Below are positions 1-8,780 of a DNA stretch of 64,000 nucleotides, piece by piece. A program made the translations under genes and the position numbers. Position 1 is the stretch's first letter. Each line of letters begins with the position of its first letter. Source of the stretch: Paraburkholderia tropica (lineage in GTDB: Bacteria; Pseudomonadota; Gammaproteobacteria; Burkholderiales; Burkholderiaceae); the NCBI RefSeq assembly GCF_914484835.1, contig NZ_CAJZAR010000062.1, positions 372,001-436,000 of the forward strand, written 5' to 3'. The notes beneath the pieces were generated by a model. The model saw only the letters and a list, made by a program, of their open reading frames with translations. It did not search any database and was not told the origin of the DNA.

Positions 1-1467
1 AACCTCGAGCAATTCCTCGGGCTCGCTCGACACCACGATCGCGCTCATGCCGTGCAAGGTCTTTTCGCGGATGATGCTGAAGATCTGCTCCTTCGCCTGG
101 ATGTCGATGCCACGGCTCGGTTCATCGAAGAACATCACGCGCGGATCCGTGTTGAACCAGTTGCCCAGCACGACCTTTTGCTGGTTGCCGCCCGACATCG
201 ACGACACCGGCAGTTGCGCGTCCTGCGCCTTGATGGCCATTTCTGCGATCTGCCGGCGGACCGGCTCCGCTTCCATCCGGCTGTTGACGAAACCGAAGCG
301 CGACAAGCGCGCAAGACCGGCCAGGCACAGATTCGCGTGAATGGAATGCGTCTGGACGAGTGCGTGCTCCTTGCGGTTCTCCGGCGTGTAGCCCAGGCCG
401 CGCTTTTTCATGGCGGCGGGCGAGGGGGTGTCGACGGTTTCGCCGTGCAGTTCGATCGTGCCGCCATCGAGCGGGTCCGCACCGAAGATTGAACGGAGCA
501 GTTCGGTGCGTCCCGCGCCGAGCATGCCCGCGATGCCCAGCACTTCACCGCGCCGCAAATCGAAATGGATGTCCTCGAATACGCCTTTGCGATGCAGGTG
601 CCGAACCGAGAGCGCGGGCTGATCTGCGCCGAGCTGGCGCGGCTGGACGCGCGCCGGCATGTGATGCTCGCCGAACATGGCGCGCACGACTTCCTTGGGG
701 CTCGTCTGCGCGATCGGCACCGAACTGATGTGGTCGCCGTCGCGCAGCACCGTGCAGGTATCGGCAATATCGAAGATCTCGTTCATGCGGTGCGTGATGT
801 ACAGCATCGTCACGCCGTGCGCGCGCAGGCGGCGCACCAGCATGAAGAGGCGCTCGACTTCGCGATGACTAAGCGCCGAAGTCGGCTCGTCGAGCAGCAG
901 CACGGCGGGCGAGGTCGCGTAAGCCTTGACGATCTCGACCATCTGCTGCTGACCGACCGGCAGCTTCGACACCAGCACGTCCGGCGGGATCTCCAGCCCG
1001 GTGCTTTCGAGCATGCGGACGGCGTCCTCGCGCAGCTGTTTCCAGTCGATGCCGCGCACAAACCCTTTGCGCGCAATCGGCAAGCGTCCGAGGAAAATGT
1101 TCTCGGCGACCGAGAGCGTGGGCACGAGCGACAACTCCTGGTGCACCATGCGGATGCCGGCGTCGAACGCATCGGACGGGTGATGGAAGTCGCACGCTTC
1201 ACCGTTGATGAGGAGCTTGCCCGCGTCCGCGCGAATCGAACCGGCCAGGATCTTCAGCAACGTCGACTTGCCTGAGCCGTTCTTGCCCATCAGCGCGTGA
1301 ATTTGCCCGGGCTCGAACGTGTGCGTGAAGGGCCTGAGCGCGACGCTGGCGCCAAAGCTGCGGGACAAGCCGCGCGCTTCGATACGCGCGGTCGTCGGAT
1401 AGCGTGCTCGTTCGTCGGAGCCGGGCGCGAGCGCGGCAGGCGTGTCAGCCGGGATTTCAATTGACAT
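1..1467 (-). CDS. Sugar-type (CUT2) ABC transporter ATP-binding protein, C-terminus cut by window edge
   Basis: Cytoplasmic ATPase subunit that powers uptake of the ligand bound by the adjacent periplasmic protein. The frame opens with ATG at 1467 and stays open to base 1, giving 489 codons; only about the last 20-30 residues should be missing. It is a double ATPase of the RbsA/XylG type. Walker A (GKNGSGKS) is at residues 61-68, and the second half has the signature SGGNQQKVVL near residue 425 followed by Walker B FFDEPSRGID. The start overlaps the stop of the upstream binding-protein gene by 11 bp (ATGTCAATTGA), so translation is probably coupled. The matching permease is not in the window and is expected just beyond base 1. 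The substrate is unknown. Confidence 0.93.
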   Translation of the reverse strand, partial: MSIEIPADTPAALAPGSDERARYPTTARIEARGLSRSFGASVALRPFTHTFEPGQIHALMGKNGSGKSTLLKILAGSIRADAGKLLINGEACDFHHPSDAFDAGIRMVHQELSLVPTLSVAENIFLGRLPIARKGFVRGIDWKQLREDAVRMLESTGLEIPPDVLVSKLPVGQQQMVEIVKAYATSPAVLLLDEPTSALSHREVERLFMLVRRLRAHGVTMLYITHRMNEIFDIADTCTVLRDGDHISSVPIAQTSPKEVVRAMFGEHHMPARVQPRQLGADQPALSVRHLHRKGVFEDIHFDLRRGEVLGIAGMLGAGRTELLRSIFGADPLDGGTIELHGETVDTPSPAAMKKRGLGYTPENRKEHALVQTHSIHANLCLAGLARLSRFGFVNSRMEAEPVRRQIAEMAIKAQDAQLPVSSMSGGNQQKVVLGNWFNTDPRVMFFDEPSRGIDIQAKEQIFSIIREKTLHGMSAIVVSSEPEELLEV

Positions 1468-2422
1468 TTTTGAGGCTCGCGGCGTAATTGGCGAGCGTCT
1501 TGGGATCGTCGCGGCTCAGCGGCACGGCGGGCACCTCGATGACCTTGTCCACCGGCTGTCCCTTGACGGCCTTGAGCGCCGTCTTGACTGCTTCGCGGCC
1601 GATCAGCCTGGGCTGTGCGGCGGTGGTGGCCACCAGCACGTCGTCGTTATCCTGAAGAAAGCTCGTCAACTGCTCGGAGCCGTCGGTGCCGAAGACGAAG
1701 ACTTTGCCCTGCTTGTTCATGCGCCGCACGGCCTGGACCGCGCCCACGGTGCCGCCTTCGTTGGCCGCGTAGATGACATTGATGTTGGGGTTGGCCGTGA
1801 GCATGTCGCTGACCACGCTCACGGCTTTTTCCGCGAGCCACGCATCCTGCTCCGCGACCACATTGAGCTTGCCGCCCTTGCGCGCTTCGGTGAGGAAGCC
1901 TTGCGTGCGCGCGTTGCTCAACTCCGGCAGTTGCGCCTTGAAGCCGATCAGTCCAACCGTGGCGGAGCCGCCGAGTTTCTCCTTGATGAAGCGAGCGGCG
2001 GCCTTGCCGGTTCCGCCGCCCATGATCGCGCCGGATGAACCGACGCGCGCGACCGGAAAGTCGGCCTTGATATCGGTGGTCCACGTGACGATCTGTACGC
2101 CTTTGTCGTGCGCCCGCTTGAGTGCGGGAATCGACGCCTGATCGCTGAGCGGCGCAATGACGATGGCCTTCACGCCGCGCGCCACGTAGGTGTCGATCAG
2201 GCTGGCTTCCTTTTCGGCCTTGTTGTCGGAGTTGCCGTCGAGCAGGGTGACGTCTTCCGCCTTGGCTTCGTCGCTCATGCCGCGAGCGACGCTGCGCATG
2301 AACATGTCCTGTTGAAAGACGATACCGGCAATGGAAGTGCCGTCCGCGGCGTGGGCCACGCCAGCATTGAAGGCGAAGAGGGCCGCGATCGCGAGCAGGG
2401 GCAGGTTACGTAGTTTCATCAT
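1457..2422 (-). CDS. Periplasmic sugar-binding protein of a CUT2 ABC transporter
   Basis: A 321-residue periplasmic binding protein type 1 (RbsB-like) that captures the ligand for the ATPase gene it overlaps. It has a clear Sec signal peptide with a hydrophobic core (LLAIAALFAF) and a likely cut after VAHA near residue 25. Family hallmarks are an N-terminal strand ending IVFQQD, the segment RGVKAIVIAPLS (sugar-binding loop, about residues 85-96) and a late FGTDGSEQ segment. The start at 2422 (two consecutive ATGs) lies 49 bp downstream of the MFS stop. Its neighbours are a 2-hydroxyacid dehydrogenase and an aldolase-like enzyme, so a sugar acid or other hydroxy acid is as plausible a ligand as a sugar; this is inference. 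Confidence 0.93.
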   Translation of the reverse strand: MMKLRNLPLLAIAALFAFNAGVAHAADGTSIAGIVFQQDMFMRSVARGMSDEAKAEDVTLLDGNSDNKAEKEASLIDTYVARGVKAIVIAPLSDQASIPALKRAHDKGVQIVTWTTDIKADFPVARVGSSGAIMGGGTGKAAARFIKEKLGGSATVGLIGFKAQLPELSNARTQGFLTEARKGGKLNVVAEQDAWLAEKAVSVVSDMLTANPNINVIYAANEGGTVGAVQAVRRMNKQGKVFVFGTDGSEQLTSFLQDNDDVLVATTAAQPRLIGREAVKTALKAVKGQPVDKVIEVPAVPLSRDDPKTLANYAASLKNVN

Positions 2423-2471
2423 CGACGTCCTTGATCGTTGGAGAGTTTTCTTGAACGAAGCAACGGGTTGT

Positions 2472-3830
2472 TCAGGTAGCGGAGATCTGGATGGAGGCGT
2501 TCAACGCGTCTTCTTGCACGGCGATGATCGGCTGGCGCACGAACCGGTGATAGATGCCGGCGCCCAGCACGGAAACGAATGCCGATATGACGAACACCGA
2601 CGCGAACGACCCTGTGGCATCCACGATCACGCCCGCGACGAGCGGCGAAACCGTCGCGCCGAGAAAGCCCCCGAAGTTCTGCACCGCGCCGACCGAAGCA
2701 ACCGTCGACGGCGCAGTGACTTCGGCAGGCAGCGACCACGCATGCGCCACCACCGCGCCGTTGAAGCCGAGCGCGAACGCCATCAGCAGAACGGCGAACG
2801 TCAGACCTTGCGTCGCGCCGAAGAGGCTGTTGAGCGGCAGCAGCGCCAGCACGACCGCCTGCAGCAGCAGGGCGCCTACGAGCGTGACTTTCTTGGCGCG
2901 CAGGGTGCTCCAGCCGGGTCGTGCGGCGAGCTTGCCTGAGAGGACTCCGCTGGCTAGGTCGCCGATGATGGCGCCGATCCACGGCACGCTGGCGATCAGG
3001 CCGAGCGATGCGAATTTCACGCCGAACTGCTTGATGATGAAAAGCGGAATGAAGACCAGGAAGGTCTGGTAGACCCACATGTTGCAGAAGAAGCCGGCCA
3101 TCATGCCCCACATGCTGCGGCGTTTGAACAGCGTGAACCAGGGTACGCGTGATTCCGTTCTGGATGATGATTCGTGATCCTGATCGATCCATTGGCGTTC
3201 CTCGTCGCCCAGATGCTGACAGCGATCCACGTCGCGGAAACTCGCCAGGAAGACGACGGCGACGACAATGCCGGCGGCGCCCGCAAAGTAAAACATCGTG
3301 CGCCAGCCGAGTTCCGCCACGACCCACACGAGCGCAAACGTCAGAAAGGCGGGGCCGACTTTCAGCGCCGCGTCCCAGCTTGCGTTGGCGATGCCTTGCT
3401 CGCGGCGCGGAAACCATTGCGTCACGATCTTGTTGGTGGACGGCAAGGATGGCGCTTCGGCGATGCCAAGTGCCGCGCGGGCGCAGACGAATGCGCCGAG
3501 CGAATTCGAAATCCCCATGGCGGCGGTCGCCGCGCTCCAGACCGTGACCGAAATGCCCAGCAGCCAGCGCGGCCCGAAGCGATCGACGAACCAGCCCGCG
3601 GGCAATTGGCCGAACGCGTAAAAGAGCGAAAACGCGCTGCCCAGCAGGCCGATTTCGGTCGCGGTGATGCCGAGATCGGCCTGCATGGCAGGCGCGGCGA
3701 TCGACAAGGCGAGGCGGTCGATGTTGTTCACCAGCGCGAGCAGGCACAGCAGGGCGAGGACGTACCAGCGGCGTCGGCCTCGCGGTTTGGGTAGCGCGCG
3801 CATCGGCGCGCCTTTGAGATGGGTATGCAT
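2472..3830 (-). CDS. MFS transporter, anion:cation symporter (galactonate/glucarate-like) type
   Basis: An inner-membrane 12-helix carrier of 452 residues. The opening of TM1 (LALVNNIDRLALSIAAP), the loop motif GWFVDRFGPRWLLG between TM2 and TM3, and RAALGIAEAPSLPS in TM4 are typical of the ACS family (DgoT, GarP, GudP-like), which takes up organic anions and sugar acids with protons. I use ATG at 3830 because AAGGAG precedes it by about 8 nt; a longer reading to 4067 would run into the upstream enzyme gene and encodes an Arg-rich shadow. It sits between an ABC binding protein and an aldolase-like gene in one leftward operon, so the locus carries two unrelated uptake systems. Confidence 0.92.
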   Translation of the reverse strand: MHTHLKGAPMRALPKPRGRRRWYVLALLCLLALVNNIDRLALSIAAPAMQADLGITATEIGLLGSAFSLFYAFGQLPAGWFVDRFGPRWLLGISVTVWSAATAAMGISNSLGAFVCARAALGIAEAPSLPSTNKIVTQWFPRREQGIANASWDAALKVGPAFLTFALVWVVAELGWRTMFYFAGAAGIVVAVVFLASFRDVDRCQHLGDEERQWIDQDHESSSRTESRVPWFTLFKRRSMWGMMAGFFCNMWVYQTFLVFIPLFIIKQFGVKFASLGLIASVPWIGAIIGDLASGVLSGKLAARPGWSTLRAKKVTLVGALLLQAVVLALLPLNSLFGATQGLTFAVLLMAFALGFNGAVVAHAWSLPAEVTAPSTVASVGAVQNFGGFLGATVSPLVAGVIVDATGSFASVFVISAFVSVLGAGIYHRFVRQPIIAVQEDALNASIQISAT

Positions 3831-3871
3831 ACGGTGTCTCCTTCTTGTCTGCCAGCCTGCAGGCGCGCGGA

Positions 3872-4549
3872 CTAGATGCGTCCGAACTTCGCGAGCAGGT
3901 CCTGGAAGGTCTTGCCTTCCAGGATGAGTTCGCGCATTTGCGCTTCGTTGCGCGCGATCGTTGCGGCGCGTTCGTGAACCTCGGCCATCTGCGCGACTGG
4001 CACCACCGCCACGCCGATTTCGTCGGCGACCACGAGGTCGCCCGGGTTGACGATCACGCCGCCGCACGAGACGGGAACGTTGACCTTAAGCGGCTCGCGG
4101 CGTCCCGAGAGTGCCGTGTGCGCCTGGCGCGGGCCGACGGCCTTTGACGAGATCGGGAAATCGAGGAAGCGCGCTTCGTCGGTGTCGCGGCAGCTTCCGT
4201 CGATCACCGCACCGACGATTCCCGCGTTCTTCGCGAGCCCCGTCATGAGGCCGCCCCAGATCGACGTTTCGGTTTCGCCGAATGCGTCGATCACGACGAC
4301 GTCGCCGGGACGCGCGACCGTGAAGATTTCGAGGCAGTCGACGATGTCGCCCGCCGTCAACTGAACCGTCAAGGCGGGGCCGATGATCTTGTGATCGGCC
4401 GCGCGCGGCTTGATGTCGTGGCGCATGGTGCCGTTGCGCTCAAACGCGTCGGATACCACACAGGAAAGCGACATGACGTCGGCCATGGCGACGAATCGCG
4501 CGATCAGGTCGGCGTTCAACTCGGGACGCGGGTTGATGATGATGCTCAT
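3872..4549 (-). CDS. RraA-like family protein, probable HMG/CHA-type aldolase
   Basis: A 225-residue cytoplasmic protein of the RraA/4-hydroxy-4-methyl-2-oxoglutarate aldolase fold. Class II aldolases of this family split 4-carboxy-4-hydroxy-2-oxoadipate (LigK/GalC) into pyruvate and oxaloacetate. The metal-pyruvate motif is intact: GGLMTGLAKNAG at 99-110 and DGSCRDTDE with Arg121-Asp122, aligned with the catalytic Arg-Asp of the P. putida enzyme. Short family members are RNase E regulators lacking activity, but the enzymatic motif favours an aldolase. It lies 27 bp downstream of the dehydrogenase stop. LigJ-like and LigI-like genes elsewhere in the window make an aromatic pathway possible, while the sugar-acid neighbours suggest a sugar-acid route instead. 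Confidence 0.88.
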   Translation of the reverse strand: MSIIINPRPELNADLIARFVAMADVMSLSCVVSDAFERNGTMRHDIKPRAADHKIIGPALTVQLTAGDIVDCLEIFTVARPGDVVVIDAFGETETSIWGGLMTGLAKNAGIVGAVIDGSCRDTDEARFLDFPISSKAVGPRQAHTALSGRREPLKVNVPVSCGGVIVNPGDLVVADEIGVAVVPVAQMAEVHERAATIARNEAQMRELILEGKTFQDLLAKFGRI

Positions 4550-4576
4550 TTCTATTCCTGAAGTAGTACTAAAAGA

Positions 4577-5557
4577 TCAGTTGCGAAAAGGCACCGCGTT
4601 AGGCGGCACCTGTCCCAGCAGCACGGCACGCACGTTTTCGGCGGCGACGCGGCGAGCCTCGTGCAGCGCATCTTCCGAAACATAGGCGACATGCGGCGTG
4701 ATGATGCAGTTGTCGAGCGCGAACAGCGGGTTGTCGCCCGGCGACCAGTCGGTTTGCTTGGCGGGTTCTTCCTCGGTGTCGTCGAGCGCCGCCGCGGCGA
4801 GCCGGCCGCTGGTGAGCGCGCGATGCAGCGCCGCGTTGTCGACGATCTTGCCGCGCGCGCAATTGACCAGCAGCGCGCCGGGTTTCATGCGCTCGATGGC
4901 TGCTTCGTCGATCAGGTGATGCGTTTCGGGCGTGTACGGGCACATCACGTCGACGAGATCGGCGTGACGAAGCAGTTCGTCGAGGTCGACCTTGCGCACG
5001 CCGTGGGATTGCATCACGCCAGCCGAAACATACGGGTCGTACGCGAGCAGCTCCAGCCCGAACGGCTTGAGTTTGCGCGCCATGTTCTGCGCGATGCGCC
5101 CGAACCCGACAAGGCCGAACACGCTGCCGCGCAACCGCCGGATAGGCCGGTTCCAGGCCGACCAGTGCCAGGTTCCGCGCCGCGTGGCGTCGGCGTAGGT
5201 GGGAATCGAGCGCAGCAGCGTGAGGGCCATGCTGATGGAATGATCCGCCACCTCTTCGAGACAATAGTCCGGCACGTTGGTGACGACGATGCCCGCCGCG
5301 TGGGCCGCCTTGACATCGAGGATGTCGAGGCCGATGCCGTAGCGTGCGATGACCTTGCATTGCTCGAGCGAGCCGATCGTATCGGCGGAAATCCTGGCGT
5401 ATTGCTGCATCAGTGCATCGGCGTCGCGTGCGGTTTCTGCGAGATGCGCACCCGAGCGGTCCTGTAACCCGATAACCTGCGCCCCGATGGGAGCCAGCAC
5501 GGATTCCTCGATGGCGAGGTCGGGGTAATCGTGGTCGGTGACGTACACCTTGTACAC
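4577..5557 (-). CDS. D-isomer-specific 2-hydroxyacid dehydrogenase (CtBP/SerA-like)
   Basis: A 326-residue NAD(P)-dependent enzyme of the D-2-hydroxyacid dehydrogenase family, which interconverts a 2-hydroxy acid and a 2-oxo acid. The Rossmann motif GFGRIA is at 151-156. The catalytic triad is Arg235 (NCARGKIVDN), an acidic residue in DDTEEEP around 259-265, and His289 (TPHVAYVSED). The segment RYGIGLDILDVKAA near residue 72 is the usual substrate loop. It is the first gene of the leftward operon, starting 210 bp from the divergent IclR start, so it should be under the palindrome at 5603-5621. The substrate is unknown; glyoxylate, hydroxypyruvate or 2-keto sugar acids are possible. Confidence 0.92.
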   Translation of the reverse strand: MYKVYVTDHDYPDLAIEESVLAPIGAQVIGLQDRSGAHLAETARDADALMQQYARISADTIGSLEQCKVIARYGIGLDILDVKAAHAAGIVVTNVPDYCLEEVADHSISMALTLLRSIPTYADATRRGTWHWSAWNRPIRRLRGSVFGLVGFGRIAQNMARKLKPFGLELLAYDPYVSAGVMQSHGVRKVDLDELLRHADLVDVMCPYTPETHHLIDEAAIERMKPGALLVNCARGKIVDNAALHRALTSGRLAAAALDDTEEEPAKQTDWSPGDNPLFALDNCIITPHVAYVSEDALHEARRVAAENVRAVLLGQVPPNAVPFRN

Positions 5558-5602
5558 GTTGATGTCCTCCTTCAGGTTTGACGTGTGTGCCGCAATCTAA
5601 TT

Positions 5603-5621
5603 TGTTGCGTAATACGCAACA
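5603..5621. promoter_or_regulatory. 19-bp perfect palindrome, probable IclR operator
   Basis: TGTTGCGTAATACGCAACA is a perfect inverted repeat (9-bp arms around a single A). It sits in the divergent intergenic region between the dehydrogenase operon and the IclR gene. A further half-site, CGCAACA, follows at 5635-5641. IclR-family repressors typically bind such palindromes between themselves and their target, so this is the likely operator for both directions (inference). Confidence 0.65.
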
Positions 5622-5633
5622 CGGATGTATATT
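5605..5633 (+). promoter_or_regulatory. Predicted sigma70 promoter of the IclR gene
   Basis: TTGCGT (5605-5610) and TATATT (5628-5633) are separated by 17 nt. The -35 lies inside the palindrome, so regulator binding would block it, which fits autoregulation. Confidence 0.5.
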
Positions 5634-5767
5634 TCGCAACACAGGCTCGACGTTACCCTTCGCAGGTCGTCGGGGCAACCAAGGGAAAACGCGTAGGCAT
5701 GCGTGCGCCGCGTCGATTTTTCCGCGACGGCTGGGCGTCCGGCCGCGATAGAGAGAGGAGAAAAGCC

Positions 5768-6514
5768 GTGTCACAAAGCATCGAACGCGCGATCGACGTG
5801 CTGATTTTGCTGGGCGACGGACCACAAACGCCGGCGGAGGTCGCGCGTCGGCTCGACGTTCATCGTTCGACCGCGCTGCGCATCATGGAGGTGTTGCAGG
5901 CGCAACGGCTGCTGCGCAAGCTCGCGGACGGGCGTTATGGTGTCGGGCCTGGCATCGTGTCTCTAGCGCATCGCGCGCAGGACCAGTTCAATCTCGCGCA
6001 GCTTGCGCATCCGCATCTCGTTGCCTTGAGCGAGTTGCGCGATCAGACCGTGCATCTTGCCGAGTTGCAGCACGACACGATCGTCTATATCGACAAGATC
6101 GAGCCCAAGCGGTCCATTCGCCTGACGTCGCGCATCGGTCAGGCGGTCTGTCTGCATACGGCGAGTGTCGCGAAATGCATTCTCGCGTCTCTGCCCGATG
6201 ACGCGAGAGCGGCGCTTTTCGAGAATTATGTGTTTGAGAAGCACTCGCCGACGAGCCTGGTTTCCTATGAGGCGCTGGAGCGTGAACTCCGGGCAGTGCG
6301 CGAGCGCGGCTGGGCGACCGACGACGGCGAGCGCGAGGATTACGTGACGAGTATCGGAGCGCCCATTCGCGACGTGAGCGGACAGGTGGTCGCGGCGGTG
6401 TCGGTCATCGAACTCAAGGCGATCCATGACCTCGAGGCGATGCAGAAACTCATGCTGGAGCCGTTACTGGAAACGGCGAATGCGATATCGCGCGATCTTG
6501 GGTGGAATAGTTAG
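5768..6514 (+). CDS. IclR-family transcriptional regulator
   Basis: A 248-residue DNA-binding regulator. The N-terminal winged helix-turn-helix (SIERAIDVLILLGDG..., recognition helix around RSTALRIMEVL) is followed by the IclR effector-binding domain with the characteristic pattern ...HTASVAKCILASL... and ...DDGEREDYVTSIGAPIRD.... I take GTG at 5768 as start because GAGAGGAG lies just upstream and it gives the usual length of about 250. An upstream ATG at 5585 would place the operator and promoter inside the gene. Divergent from the dehydrogenase-RraA-transporter operon, it is most likely that operon's local regulator. The effector is unknown. Confidence 0.92.
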   Translation: MSQSIERAIDVLILLGDGPQTPAEVARRLDVHRSTALRIMEVLQAQRLLRKLADGRYGVGPGIVSLAHRAQDQFNLAQLAHPHLVALSELRDQTVHLAELQHDTIVYIDKIEPKRSIRLTSRIGQAVCLHTASVAKCILASLPDDARAALFENYVFEKHSPTSLVSYEALERELRAVRERGWATDDGEREDYVTSIGAPIRDVSGQVVAAVSVIELKAIHDLEAMQKLMLEPLLETANAISRDLGWNS

Positions 6515-6828
6515 CACCGGGCACTTAAAGATCCGGCAAGTTGTCGGTCGGCTCAAGGACTCGGCACACGTAGCCACGGCAGAGAAACCTCCGCTCCACC
6601 GTTTAACGCTTTTCAATTTTCCTTCCAGACCACTTCCTCTTCAGCGTGCGCGCGCCTAGCGGCCCGACTCAGCAAGAACTGATCGCGACGGCTCATTTCG
6701 AATGACAAAGCGTAGCCGCCCCGCCATACACTGCATTCCGTCAGTTGAAGACAACCGGGACCAACGCCCGGATGAATCGACACAAGGCCCGCGCCGATGG
6801 CGCGCGGCACGAAAACGATGGAGGCGTT
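6515..6828. other. 314-bp intergenic region before the aromatic operon
   Basis: No gene is supportable here. A small inverted repeat, TCATT-TCG-AATGA, lies at 6693-6705 and could be part of a regulator site. No convincing -35/-10 pair or terminator with a T-run was seen. A promoter for the rightward operon must be here or the operon reads from upstream. Confidence 0.4.
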
Positions 6829-7869
6829 ATGCGCAAATTGATGTTGGTCGGCACCGCCGTTACGCGGCCCGAGGCGATCGGTTCGCTGTTCAGACTCGAA
6901 CCCGGCGGCGAATGGGAGCAGGTGAGCGATATTCCGGCCGATGCGTCGGTGCAGGCGATCACGCCGCATCCCACGCGTGAGAATGTGATCTACGTGGCGG
7001 CGCGCAAGGGCGTGTTCCGTTCGACCGATGGCGGCGAGTCGTGGCACAAGCTGAACGTGACCGACGAAGATGTGCAGTTCTGGACCGTCGTCGTCCATCC
7101 GCAAAAACCCGACGTGCTGTTCGCGGGCACCGGCCCAGTCGGCGTTTATCGTAGCGACGATGGCGGCGAAACCTGGCGCAAGTGCCATGCGCATCATCCT
7201 GAACGCTTCCAGATCCGCTTCGGCCACTCGCGCGTCATGCGCATTGCGTTTCACCCGACGAATCCCGCGATCATGTACGCCTGCGCCGAGATCAACGGTT
7301 TCCTCGTCAGCGAGGACGGCGGTGAAACCTGGCGCGGCGAGCCCGAAGGCCTCGTGAAGCTGGCCGATGCGCCGCATCTCAAGAGCAAGATCGAAACCGA
7401 CGACGACACCGAAGGCATGTTCGATGCCCATTCGGTCTGCACGACGCCGGCCACGCCCGATTCGCTGTTCTATATCTGCCGTCTCGGCATCTTCGAAAGC
7501 ACGGACAAGGGTAAAACCTTCCGCGATCTCGAAGTGGGGAAGTTCGCACCGTTTCAATACACGCGTGAATGTCGCTTTGTATTTGGGACTCCGAAGAAAA
7601 TGTATGCCTGCTTCAGCATCTCGTCACGCAGTGAGGCGGGCGCGCTGTATGTGAGCGACGACCTCGGCAAGACATGGGCGCGCGCCGACTCGGCCGTCGA
7701 GCCGCGCAGCACGATGATGGGCTTCGGCACGCACGTGAGCGATCCCGATGGCGTGATCACGGTCACGCGCGGCGGCCAGGTGTTCTTCACGACTGACGGC
7801 AGCGAAAGCTGGACGGAAAAACAACTGCCTGCGCAGGCAGGCGACGCGTTCTGCGGCGCCATTCTTTGA
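6829..7869 (+). CDS. BNR/Asp-box repeat beta-propeller protein
   Basis: A 346-residue protein built from about six Asp-box motifs (S-x-D-x-G-x-T/S-W): FRSTDGGESW, YRSDDGGETW, LVSEDGGETW, FESTDKGKTF, YVSDDLGKTW and FTTDGSESW. This predicts a sialidase/Vps10-type beta-propeller. No signal peptide is seen, so it is predicted to be cytoplasmic, unlike most glycosidase-related propellers. ATG at 6829 is preceded by GGAGG; a start at 6745 adds an Arg-rich stretch without a ribosome site. It is the first gene of a catabolic operon, 17 bp before the aldolase. No catalytic activity can be assigned. A lactonase-like or scaffolding role is possible, but that is guesswork. Confidence 0.88.
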   Translation: MRKLMLVGTAVTRPEAIGSLFRLEPGGEWEQVSDIPADASVQAITPHPTRENVIYVAARKGVFRSTDGGESWHKLNVTDEDVQFWTVVVHPQKPDVLFAGTGPVGVYRSDDGGETWRKCHAHHPERFQIRFGHSRVMRIAFHPTNPAIMYACAEINGFLVSEDGGETWRGEPEGLVKLADAPHLKSKIETDDDTEGMFDAHSVCTTPATPDSLFYICRLGIFESTDKGKTFRDLEVGKFAPFQYTRECRFVFGTPKKMYACFSISSRSEAGALYVSDDLGKTWARADSAVEPRSTMMGFGTHVSDPDGVITVTRGGQVFFTTDGSESWTEKQLPAQAGDAFCGAIL

Positions 7870-7886
7870 GAGCGGAGAGGATCGAC

Positions 7887-8747
7887 ATGTCGGAACGACT
7901 CAACGGCATCATCCGCGCGCTGGAAAGCGGACGCGGCATCGCCTTTACCTCCTTCATTCAGGCCGAGATCGAGAACGCGGTCAGCTTCGCGCAGTCGTCG
8001 AATGACGGCGTGGTCTTCGAACTCGAACACACGCCCTGGGACATCGGCGCGCTGCGCAACGCCATGCAGTTTCTGCTGCTGCGTCAGCGCATCGCGCAGA
8101 GCGCTTCGGTCGCCTGCCAGATGACGCCGCTCGTGCGCATTCCGCCGAGCGGCAGCGAGATGAACCAATGGTTCGCCAAGCAGGCGCTCGATCTCGGCGC
8201 GTACGGCATCGTGTGGCCGCGCATCAGCACGGCAGAGCAGGCCTATAACGCGGTGGCGGCTTGCCGTTATCCGCGTCTGCCGGGTAAGCCGCTTTACGAA
8301 CCGGCCGGTTTGCGCGGCGACGCGCCGATGCCCGCCGCACGCTATTGGGGCCTCTCGCAGCAGGAGTATTACCGCAAGGCCGACGTCTGGCCGCTCGCAC
8401 CGGAAGGCGAAATTCTCGTGACCTTGATGATCGAGGACACGGCGGCGATCGAGAACCTGGAAGAGATGGTCAAGCGCGTGCCGGGTATCGGCGTGCTGCT
8501 GATCGGCGAGGGCGATCTCACACAGGAGCTGGGCTGTCCGCGCGAATACGACAACCCGGAACTGCTGCGGCTGATGGCGCACGTGCGCGAGATCGGCAAG
8601 GCGTACAACATTCCGGTCGGTCATCCGCACGTGAACGAGAACAACGTGTCGCGCGTCATCGACGAAGGTTATCGCTTCCTGATGACGTTCCCGAAGCGCG
8701 ATTTCGGTGCGCTGGACAAGGGCCGTCAACTGGCGGACCGTGTTTGA
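7887..8747 (+). CDS. HpcH/HpaI-family (class II pyruvate) aldolase
   Basis: A 286-residue cytoplasmic metal-dependent aldolase or lyase that cleaves or joins a 2-oxo-4-hydroxy acid to pyruvate and an aldehyde or keto acid. The active-site set of HpaI is recognisable: His48 (LEHTPWD), Arg84 (PLVRIPPSG), Glu183 (MIEDTAAIEN) and Asp210 (GEGDLTQ). The family usually has GPxDL at the last site; here it is GEGDL. Relative to HpaI there is an insertion around residues 130-165. ATG at 7887 follows GGAGAGG. In this operon it would serve the final carbon-carbon cleavage of a ring-fission product (inference). Confidence 0.9.
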   Translation: MSERLNGIIRALESGRGIAFTSFIQAEIENAVSFAQSSNDGVVFELEHTPWDIGALRNAMQFLLLRQRIAQSASVACQMTPLVRIPPSGSEMNQWFAKQALDLGAYGIVWPRISTAEQAYNAVAACRYPRLPGKPLYEPAGLRGDAPMPAARYWGLSQQEYYRKADVWPLAPEGEILVTLMIEDTAAIENLEEMVKRVPGIGVLLIGEGDLTQELGCPREYDNPELLRLMAHVREIGKAYNIPVGHPHVNENNVSRVIDEGYRFLMTFPKRDFGALDKGRQLADRV

Positions 8748-8780
8748 GCGTGCCATCGACGCAGACAGGGAGACATCGAC

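Noticed and set aside
2419..3747. A 442-codon minus-strand frame over the MFS gene
   Set aside because: Arg-rich shadow of the real MFS gene, with no domain and no ribosome site.
5585..5767. A longer IclR N-terminus
   Set aside because: It would contain the palindrome and promoter; the GTG at 5768 has a good ribosome site.
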